Below are positions 6,202 to 11,368 of a DNA stretch of 11,368 bases, one piece after another. Both the position numbers and the translations under genes were made by a program. This DNA is from JANNPJ01 sp031400005 (GTDB taxonomy: Bacteria > Actinomycetota > Actinomycetes > Actinomycetales > Kineosporiaceae). The stretch's first letter is position 1. Every line of letters starts with the position of its first letter. The notes beneath the pieces are model-generated. The model made no database searches, was not told the DNA's origin, and saw nothing but the letters and a program-made list of their open reading frames with translations. The stretch covers positions 1 through 11,368 of the forward strand of contig JANNPJ010000030.1 in the NCBI GenBank assembly GCA_031400005.1, in the 5' to 3' direction.

Positions 6202-6897
6202 ATGGCCAAGATCCTTTTCGTAATGACGGCCGCCGACCACTGGACGCTGGCGGATGACACGAAGCACCCGACCGGCTTCTGGGCCGAAGAGGTCGTCGTC
6301 CCCTACCAGGCGTTCACTGCGGAGGGTCACCAGGTCGTGGTGGCAACTCCGGGCGGTGTCGTGCCCACGGTGGACGCCACGAGCCTCGCCCCGGCGTCCA
6401 ACGGCGGCCAGGACGGCGCCGACCAGATTACCCAGGCCCTCGCCGCCATGACCGAGTTGCAGCAGCCTTTGAAGATCGACGAGGTCGCGGTCGATGACTA
6501 CGCCGCCGTCTACGTCCCCGGCGGGCACGGGCCGATGGAAGACCTGGCCACCGACGCCGAGTCCGGCCGGTTGCTCACGCTGGCGCTGCAGTCCGGGAAG
6601 CCGCTCGGAGTGGTGTGTCATGGCCTGGCCGCGCTGCTCGCAGCCGGCGGAGCGCAGGAGGCATCGCCGTTCACCGGTTACCAGGTGACCGGGTTCACCA
6701 ACGCCGAGGAGACCCAGGCCGGGCTCGCGGCAAAGGCCCCGTGGTTGCTGCAGGATCGCCTCGTTCAGATCGGCACCAATTTCCAGGAGGGCGACCCCTG
6801 GGGCCCGAACGTCGTGGTCGACCGCAACCTGATTACCGGACAGAACCCGGCATCCTCTGCCCCCGTCGCCGCAGAGATGCTCAAAACCCTGCCGTAG
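6202..6897 (+). CDS. DJ-1/PfpI family protein (class I glutamine amidotransferase-like, Hsp31-type)
   Basis: A 231-aa cytoplasmic protein of the DJ-1/PfpI superfamily. The nucleophile elbow GVVCHGLAAL places Cys139 with His140. A conserved Glu is in GFWAEE (about 29-30), and YVPGGHGPMEDL (104-115) lines the active site. The inserted segment about 55-95 fits the larger Hsp31-like subgroup, whose members act as glyoxalase III, deglycase/chaperone or protease; the exact activity is not settled by sequence. The start ATG at 6202 has AAGGAG 8 nt upstream. It follows the dehydrogenase by 131 bp on the same strand. A role in aldehyde or methylglyoxal stress alongside the dehydrogenase is inferred. 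Its 3' end faces the histidine kinase gene, with 33 bp between stops. Confidence 0.92.
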   Translation: MAKILFVMTAADHWTLADDTKHPTGFWAEEVVVPYQAFTAEGHQVVVATPGGVVPTVDATSLAPASNGGQDGADQITQALAAMTELQQPLKIDEVAVDDYAAVYVPGGHGPMEDLATDAESGRLLTLALQSGKPLGVVCHGLAALLAAGGAQEASPFTGYQVTGFTNAEETQAGLAAKAPWLLQDRLVQIGTNFQEGDPWGPNVVVDRNLITGQNPASSAPVAAEMLKTLP

Positions 6898-6930
6898 CAA
6901 CCGCTCAGGTGGGTTTCCGCGGGTGCCTGC

Positions 6931-7980
6931 TCAGGAATGCAGCGTGAGGCGGAAGACGCAGCCATCCCCCGCGGGCCCTGGCGAGGTCACTCGGAGGCTG
7001 CCACCGTGGGCAAGTGCCACGTGGTTGGCGATGGACAGCCCGAGACCCGTTCCTGGCACATCGGATCTTCCTCGCCAGAACCGACTAAGTATCAGTTCTT
7101 GCTCCTCAGCGGGAATTCCGGCTCCATGGTCGGACACGCTGACGGCCACCTCCTGGTCGTTGACGTCGACGACGATCTCCACCGTGGAATCGTTGGGTCC
7201 GTAACGGATCGCGTTATCGATGAGATTGATGATGGCCCGACGCACACTGGGCGCGTCAACCGGGCACGTGGCGGTTGGCGGTCCGGTGCATGTCACGGTG
7301 GCCCTTTTCGCCTCGGCCAGGACCGTGGCGGCCCCGATGGCCTCGCGTGCAATGGCCATCACATCAGCGGGCCTGCGGTTGATGGTCCGGGCTCGACCGC
7401 GAGCATCGACGAGGAGTTCGTTGATGGTTGTCTGCAGCCGGACAGCTGTGGCCTGGGAACGTTCAAGGCCTTGCCGGTAGACGTCGATGGTTGGTTCCGG
7501 ATGCGCGAGGATCACCTCCGCGTTGGCCATCAGTACCGCTAGCGGTGTGCGGAGTTCATGGCTGGTCTCCTCGATCAGCCGGCGCTGGATCTGCGCAGAC
7601 TGTTCCAACCGGTCGAGCATGGTATCGACGCTTGCTGCCAGAGCCACCACTTCGCTGGGGCCATGGGTGAGTCCGATGCGTCGGCTCAGGTCCGTTCCCT
7701 CAATGACTTCGGTGACGGCGCGCACCCGGTCGATCGGGCGCACGGCTCCCCCGGCCCACCACCAGGCCAGACCGGCGGCGGCCGGGCCCAGGGCAAGGAC
7801 GGTCCAGGACACCCAGGCAGATCGATGGCCGGCCCTGGTGGTGACCGTCGCACCACCGCCCCGGGTCTCGGTCTCCGTATCGCTGATCACGGTCACCCCG
7901 AAGAGCAGCAGTGCTGGCAGGTAAATAGCCAGGAATCCGAGCACAGTCAGGTGGACCCGCAGCGATCGCGGCGCGCGCAT
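6931..7980 (-). CDS. Membrane sensor histidine kinase (HAMP, HisKA, HATPase_c)
   Basis: A 349-aa inner-membrane kinase. Two transmembrane segments (about 11-32 and 57-77) enclose a short external loop of about 24 residues with no sensory domain. HAMP follows (about 78-130), then the dimerisation helix with phospho-acceptor H141 in ETSHELRTPLAV. The ATPase domain has the N box NLIDNAIRYG (N256), G1 box DHGAGI (284-289), F box RFWRG and G2 box GTGLGL (310-315), so it looks active. The ATG at 7980 shares its A with the regulator's TGA stop (TGATG), and GGAG lies 5 nt before it; a GTG at 7983 is the alternative, with a GTGA overlap. Both imply translational coupling. The stimulus is unknown; the tiny loop resembles kinases that sense within the membrane or through partners, so the upstream lipoprotein is a candidate. 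Confidence 0.95.
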   Translation of the reverse strand: MRAPRSLRVHLTVLGFLAIYLPALLLFGVTVISDTETETRGGGATVTTRAGHRSAWVSWTVLALGPAAAGLAWWWAGGAVRPIDRVRAVTEVIEGTDLSRRIGLTHGPSEVVALAASVDTMLDRLEQSAQIQRRLIEETSHELRTPLAVLMANAEVILAHPEPTIDVYRQGLERSQATAVRLQTTINELLVDARGRARTINRRPADVMAIAREAIGAATVLAEAKRATVTCTGPPTATCPVDAPSVRRAIINLIDNAIRYGPNDSTVEIVVDVNDQEVAVSVSDHGAGIPAEEQELILSRFWRGRSDVPGTGLGLSIANHVALAHGGSLRVTSPGPAGDGCVFRLTLHS

Positions 7981-8651
7981 CACGGCTCCACGCGGAGCTG
8001 ATAGCCAACGTTGGTGATCGTCACGATCAGCGCTGGTTCACCCAGCTTCTTCCGAAGCCGACTGAGGATCACCCGCACCGAGGCGGTGAAGGGATTGGCC
8101 TGGGCGTCCCAGACGTGCTCGAGCAGTTCCTCCGCCGACAGCACCTGACTCGGGTGACTCATGAAGTAGCGCAGTAGCGAGAACTCCCGAGCAGTGAGCG
8201 CCAGCTCGGTGCTCCCCCGCCAGACCCGGTGCGCTGCAAGATCTAAGGTCAGTTCCCCGGCTCTGAGCGTGGAGGCGTGCTCATCGCCGCGACGTCCCAA
8301 TGCCCGTAACCTGGCCACAAGTTCGGCGAAATGGAACGGCTTGACCAGGTAGTCGTCGGCGCCTGCATCGAGGCCAGTGATCCGATCCTCGACCGCATCC
8401 CGGGCGGTGACCACGATGATGCGGCGGGGACGACGAAGGTCCTGATCGTTCGCGAGCCTGCGTACGAGGTCAAGCCCATCCGCGTCGGGCAGGCCAAGAT
8501 CGATGCAGGCGACGTCGTACGAGGTCGTCAGGAGCAGTTCCTCGGCCTCCGCGTAGGTACCGGCGACATCGACGGCGTACGACTCGTTGCGCAGGCCGAG
8601 CGCGACGATCTCCGCGAGGGGCGGGTCGTCCTCCAGGAGCAGGACACGCAT
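7980..8651 (-). CDS. OmpR/PhoB-family response regulator
   Basis: A 223-aa DNA-binding regulator. The receiver domain (1-120) has the acidic pair D8-D9, phospho-acceptor D51 in CIDLGLPDADG, T82 in VVTARD and K104 in LVKPF. A linker leads to a winged-helix domain (about 128-220) with LTAREFSLLRYFM, then VRVILSRLRKKLG (the recognition helix region) and the terminal hairpin ITNVGYQL. All phosphorylation residues are present. The start is ATG at 8651 with AGGAAGGAAG upstream. It begins 30 bp after the lipoprotein hydrolase stop and its own stop overlaps the kinase start, so all three should be co-transcribed. Targets are not identifiable from sequence; autoregulation of its operon is plausible. 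Confidence 0.95.
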   Translation of the reverse strand: MRVLLLEDDPPLAEIVALGLRNESYAVDVAGTYAEAEELLLTTSYDVACIDLGLPDADGLDLVRRLANDQDLRRPRRIIVVTARDAVEDRITGLDAGADDYLVKPFHFAELVARLRALGRRGDEHASTLRAGELTLDLAAHRVWRGSTELALTAREFSLLRYFMSHPSQVLSAEELLEHVWDAQANPFTASVRVILSRLRKKLGEPALIVTITNVGYQLRVEP

Positions 8652-8681
8652 GCGGTGCTTCCTTCCTCTGGTCCGGCTCCT

Positions 8682-10421
8682 TCAGTCGACACGTTCGGCA
8701 ACCGTCGTCCCCGCGGGGCCGACCACGGTCAGCCGGTCACGTTGGATCGTCACGGTGACCGCTGGCGCGCGGCCGATCGGATCCTCGGGACGATAGCTCG
8801 CCCCTCCGGAGGATAGGAAGCGCAGCGTCGGTAGCCCAGTTGGCACTTCGGCCCCTCCAATCCCGGTCTTGTCGTCGACCGCGTACCATCCGGTGATCAC
8901 GCGTTTCGTGGTGGTGATGGTGACGTACGTGCGTAGTTCACCGTCGCGTTCGATCGTGCCGGACCGGGCAACCGCGGTGATCGAGCCGAAGTCGGACTCC
9001 AGCGCTGAGCGCTCCTGCTTGCCTTCCGTGGTTTTGCCAGCGAGTAGCGCTGAAACTCGGCTTTCATGCGCGGCCCTCCTTCGTGCCTCTGCCTCGTCGC
9101 GGGGCGGGAACAGAACGGCGACGGCATCGGCGCCGTTGGCGGACATCGAAAGCTTGCCCTCGTCGGCATCCAGCTCGAGTGAGCCACCCGTCTCCAGCTT
9201 GTACGAGCCGTCCACGTCGTCCGAAATATCTTTTCCAACAATGAGTTCAGGCTCTGGCAACGGCTGCCCGGTGAAGAGCGATCGACCCACCGCCTGAAGC
9301 AATTGCTCTGCCGTCAGGCCAGGCTTGTTGGAGGCCAACGTCACCACCTGTTGACGCCGCGGCAACCAAGCGACGACGACGTTATGCCCAACATCACCTC
9401 CGCCACCCGCGGTGGCGAGAAAAGGTTCACCGAATAGCGATTTGTCGTGCGCGACCCATCCCGGCGTCTGTGACTTGCCTTTTCCGAGGCTGGATCCGAG
9501 ACCGGATGGCAAAGCGCTGATGATGCTGACCGATTCAGCGGACACCAGCTTTCCGCTGAACAGTGCGTGCGTCCAGGTAGCCAGATGCCGAGTCGACATG
9601 GCCAGCCCACCGTTGGCGTCCATGGTCCAATGCTGCCCAGCGGAGAGTCCGCCGTCCGCTGGCTTTCCATCGTCCGCTGGCTTTCCATCGTCCGTTGGCT
9701 TTCCATCGTCGAGATACCCGACGGCGCGATCTCTGGGTGCGGTCGGCTCGCCGTTCCAAAATCCGCCCACAACTTTGCCATCCGGCAGGGTCAGGATCTC
9801 GGTCACGACGTAGTCACGGTAGCTCGTGCCGGAGACCCTCTCAATCAAGAGCCCCAGCAAGGAATACCCAGCGTTCGAGTACTGGTAATCGGTTCCTGGG
9901 CGGAAGACTATGTCGAGCCGATTGATGGCTTGAATCGCGTCGCCTCGGTCGAGGGGCTCGTCGTCATTGCCGATTGATCCGCGCAGCCCGCTCGCGTGCA
10001 GCAGGAGGTGCCTGATGGTCGCCTTGGCTATCGGACCCGATAGTTCCGGCATGAACCTACCCACCGGATCATCGAGGGCGACATGACCCTTGTCAGCGAG
10101 GTCGAGAATGGCGGCAGCGGTGAAAGCCTTGGTTACCGATCCGATGTCGAAGACCGTGTCGGCGGTGTTCGGCTTCTTCCTCGCCTCATCGGCCAAGCCG
10201 AACCCAGCCAGGCAGTCTTCCGTGCCTCGGGTCGAGATGGCGATCGAACCGCTGAAACCGGCCTTCGCCCAGGACCGGAACGCGGAGAGAAGCTGCGGAT
10301 CACACTGCATCGAAGGCTTCTCACCGGTCGGCTCCGGCTCGGGACTGGCATCCATGGTGCAGGCGGCTACCACGATCGCCAGGACCAGTAGCACACCGGT
10401 GAAGGATTTCCTCATGCCCAT
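8682..10421 (-). CDS. Lipoprotein serine hydrolase, beta-lactamase/PBP (class C) fold
   Basis: A 579-aa surface lipoprotein. A signal peptide with lipobox VVAAC places the lipidated Cys at 21, followed by an acidic Pro/Glu linker. The hydrolase domain (about 42-385) has the nucleophile motif S95-V-T-K98, the second motif Y181-S-N183 and GGLAMSTRHLATW (271-283). Where the third motif (usually H/K-T/S-G) is expected, the sequence reads ATAGGGGDVGHN (336-347), without the first His/Lys. Residues 238-257 contain three DDGKPx repeats in a loop. Residues about 390-579 form a beta-rich extension seen in some members. Family roles include D,D-peptidase, esterase and D-amino-acid hydrolase; the substrate is unknown. 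No ribosome binding site precedes ATG 10421; TACCGT lies so that a leaderless message could begin at ATG 10415. First gene of an operon with a two-component system. Confidence 0.92.
   Translation of the reverse strand: MGMRKSFTGVLLVLAIVVAACTMDASPEPEPTGEKPSMQCDPQLLSAFRSWAKAGFSGSIAISTRGTEDCLAGFGLADEARKKPNTADTVFDIGSVTKAFTAAAILDLADKGHVALDDPVGRFMPELSGPIAKATIRHLLLHASGLRGSIGNDDEPLDRGDAIQAINRLDIVFRPGTDYQYSNAGYSLLGLLIERVSGTSYRDYVVTEILTLPDGKVVGGFWNGEPTAPRDRAVGYLDDGKPTDDGKPADDGKPADGGLSAGQHWTMDANGGLAMSTRHLATWTHALFSGKLVSAESVSIISALPSGLGSSLGKGKSQTPGWVAHDKSLFGEPFLATAGGGGDVGHNVVVAWLPRRQQVVTLASNKPGLTAEQLLQAVGRSLFTGQPLPEPELIVGKDISDDVDGSYKLETGGSLELDADEGKLSMSANGADAVAVLFPPRDEAEARRRAAHESRVSALLAGKTTEGKQERSALESDFGSITAVARSGTIERDGELRTYVTITTTKRVITGWYAVDDKTGIGGAEVPTGLPTLRFLSSGGASYRPEDPIGRAPAVTVTIQRDRLTVVGPAGTTVAERVD
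9653..9706. repeat. Three tandem 18-bp repeats inside the hydrolase gene
   Basis: CGTCCGCTGGCTTTCCAT is repeated at 9653-9670 and 9671-9688 without change, and at 9689-9706 with one C-to-T change; four bases of a further copy follow. Read on the minus strand it encodes DDGKPA, DDGKPA and DDGKPT. Because 18 is a multiple of 3, gain or loss of a copy would keep the frame. Confidence 0.95.
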
Positions 10422-10427
10422 ACGGTA
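10422..10427 (-). promoter_or_regulatory. Possible -10 element for a leaderless hydrolase-operon transcript
   Basis: TACCGT fits the actinobacterial TANNNT -10 pattern. Six bases separate it from the ATG at 10415, which puts the transcription start on that codon. The lack of a ribosome binding site before either ATG agrees. No convincing -35 is seen: TTTACA (10449-10454) is 21 bp away. Confidence 0.35.
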
Positions 10428-10471
10428 GGAACCGCGCTGCGAACGTGATGTAAACCCGGCGATTACCTTCG

Positions 10472-10489
10472 AGGTCGAGATCTCGACCT
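10472..10489. promoter_or_regulatory. Perfect 18-bp palindrome upstream of the hydrolase/two-component operon
   Basis: AGGTCGAGATCTCGACCT equals its own reverse complement. Its centre lies 59 bp before the hydrolase start and 52 bp after the stop of the small membrane protein gene. It may be an operator for a dimeric regulator acting on the operon. As RNA it could form a 7-bp stem with a GATC loop and so end the upstream transcript; the lack of a T-tract and the perfect dyad make the operator reading slightly more attractive. Confidence 0.55.
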
Positions 10490-10532
10490 GACCGTGCGCG
10501 CCCCGGACAGGACACCCATGATCCGAGCTAAG

Positions 10533-10745
10533 TCACTCTTGCCTGGAGTCCGTCCGCTTCCACTGGCGATATCCGCTCATCGTGACACCGATTCCGATCA
10601 GAAGCGGGCCGATAGGTCCGGCCAGCAGGGCATCCCCGAACGAGGTGCCCCCAAGCAGACGAGCGATGACGAACGCACAGGCCAAGACGACGGCGGCGAT
10701 GCCGAGTCCGATGCTGAGCCGTGCTGAGCTGTGTCGATCCACCAC
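10533..10745 (-). CDS. Small two-helix membrane protein, unknown function
   Basis: A 70-aa protein with two hydrophobic segments (about 11-31 and 39-57) joined by a short Gly-rich turn, and a basic, charged tail (YRQWKRTDSRQE). The composition is that of a genuine membrane protein; I recognise no family. Two GTG codons open the frame (10745 and 10742) and no ribosome binding site precedes them. TAAAAT at 10749-10754 lies six bases before the second GTG, so a leaderless message starting at 10742 is likely. It precedes the hydrolase operon on the same strand with a 111-bp gap that contains a palindrome, so it is probably a separate unit. Confidence 0.65.
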   Translation of the reverse strand: MVDRHSSARLSIGLGIAAVVLACAFVIARLLGGTSFGDALLAGPIGPLLIGIGVTMSGYRQWKRTDSRQE

Positions 10746-10748
10746 AGC

Positions 10749-10754
10749 ATTTTA
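10749..10754 (-). promoter_or_regulatory. Possible -10 element, leaderless start of the small membrane protein
   Basis: TAAAAT on the minus strand is a good -10 match. Its 6-bp distance to the GTG at 10742 is that expected between a -10 element and a transcription start. No clear -35 is present. Confidence 0.4.
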
Positions 10755-10791
10755 TCCATAAACCGGGCACCGCTTTCTAACTCGCCCCACC

Positions 10792-11111
10792 GTTGCTGTG
10801 CTCAGCTGCCTGGCCAATGCCTCTGCGGTGCACCACTTCCCTATCGGGGTCACCGATGCTAGCCCTGGCCGCTGGTCGGGTCGAGGTCCAGCTTGAGTCC
10901 ACCGCCTTTCGTGTCATCGCTGGTGACTGTGTGGTTCGGCGCGGCGGTATCGGCCAGGGCATTTCTTGTCCTGTTCGTATCATTCCTTCCCTTGTTCAGC
11001 GTCGAAGCGACCGCCGGGGCCAAGACGATCCTGGCGCTGATGCATATCGCCGTGGCGTCCGTACTGATCCCAGCCTTCACCCGCCGAACGCCTATGCAGG
11101 AACCTCGCTAG
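10792..11111 (+). pseudogene. Decayed DUF6069-like membrane protein gene
   Basis: The C-terminal part (frame from 10893 to the TAG at 11109) reads FLVLFVSFLPLFS, then AGAKTILALMHIAVASVLIPAF. As I know the family, this matches the last two membrane segments of DUF6069 proteins, with their LxLMHxxVAxVLIP ending. The upstream part continues in another frame (from about 10792: VAVLSCLANASAVHHF) to a TGA at 10894, so the frames do not join, and a proper N-terminus and the middle helices are missing. Total coding length is about 106 codons against about 130-150 in the family. A short real gene starting at TTG 10893 (72 aa) is the alternative; no ribosome binding site supports it. The nearest plus-strand neighbour is the partial gene at the window edge. 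Confidence 0.45.
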
Positions 11112-11216
11112 TTCTGCGCATTATTGCTCTGCCACGAAGACAGAGTACGGAGTTCGGGACTACGGGGGCGGCCCACGCGCGACCCAGAAAATGAAACTAT
11201 GCACCAGGATGATCTG

Positions 11217-11368
11217 ATGAAGCGTCAGTCGAGGAACCGAATTGTGGGCGATCGCCTCTGGGACGAGCAGGGACGCCTGTGGTCGTGCTCCTTGGGATCG
11301 TGGGCATCGCGCGACGAGGCAACCGAAGTGCTGTCTGGCGGGCAAAGGCTCTGCTGCACGGCATCGAT
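11217..11368 (+). CDS. Unrecognised protein, N-terminal part, cut by window end
   Basis: The frame is open from an ATG at 11217 to the window end (50 codons) with no stop. AGGA at 11206-11209 lies 7 nt before that ATG and supports it; an in-frame ATG at 11199 has no such site. The protein begins MKRQSRNRIVGDRLWDEQG and continues with Trp- and Cys-containing hydrophilic sequence (SCSLGSWASRDEA, RLCCTAS). I see no membrane segment or known motif. The neighbouring upstream sequence is a gene remnant, so this could also be decayed. Confidence 0.45.
   Translation, partial: MKRQSRNRIVGDRLWDEQGRLWSCSLGSWASRDEATEVLSGGQRLCCTAS

Noticed and set aside
6040..6900. Minus-strand 286-aa frame opposite the PfpI gene
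   Set aside because: It is fully antisense to the PfpI gene, which has intact catalytic motifs and a good ribosome binding site.
6901..6930. CAGG...CCTG hairpin between the convergent PfpI and kinase genes
   Set aside because: Only four Watson-Crick pairs plus two wobbles; too weak to call a terminator.
9653..9706. CRISPR-like repeat
   Set aside because: The repeats are directly adjacent with no spacers and are in frame inside a gene.
10793..11194. Plus-strand 133-aa frame in the right-hand region
   Set aside because: Its residues do not resemble any family, while the other two frames of the same strand show the DUF6069-like segments.

Overview
The window reads as chromosomal DNA of a high-GC Gram-positive bacterium (Actinomycetota). 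Codons are strongly G/C-biased at the third position, and GTG starts and 1-4 bp stop/start overlaps are common. The protein types also fit: an AICE/prophage-type tyrosine integrase beside a tRNA, DUF4259, a DUF6069-like remnant, and a possible DosR/OsdR-like site. Genus cannot be fixed from the sequence.

Left edge (1-543): the C-terminal end of a tyrosine recombinase runs toward the 3' end of a tRNA with anticodon CAT on the minus strand. This is the usual arrangement of an integrated element that uses a tRNA 3' end as its attachment site. The element therefore lies to the left of the window, and what follows to the right is probably host chromosome.

625-4915 is mostly minus strand: a 3-hydroxyisobutyrate-dehydrogenase-type oxidoreductase, a DUF4259 protein with a clear terminator hairpin behind it, a plus-strand small membrane protein, and then a probable minus-strand operon reading flavodoxin -> LysE-type exporter -> aminoglycoside-phosphotransferase-fold kinase. 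The last two overlap. The small membrane protein and the kinase converge on a strong 11-bp hairpin.

4916-6897 is a small redox/stress region. A flavodoxin and a zinc alcohol dehydrogenase are divergently transcribed, and a DJ-1/PfpI-type protein follows on the plus strand. The divergent intergenic region holds a DosR/OsdR-like sequence and an inverted repeat. The same AGTG-N7-CACT core occurs in front of the PfpI gene, which suggests a common regulator for the two plus-strand genes.

6931-10421 is a tight minus-strand operon: a lipoprotein with a serine beta-lactamase/PBP fold, then an OmpR-type response regulator, then a histidine kinase with a short extracytoplasmic loop. The hydrolase carries an in-frame 18-bp tandem repeat. 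A perfect 18-bp palindrome lies about 50 bp upstream of the operon.

10422-11368 holds a 70-aa two-helix membrane protein, a decayed DUF6069-like gene, and the start of an unrecognised gene cut by the window edge. I found no CRISPR array, insertion sequence or rRNA. No fully novel multi-gene system is evident. The most promising leads are the shared operator in the redox region and the hydrolase/two-component operon.
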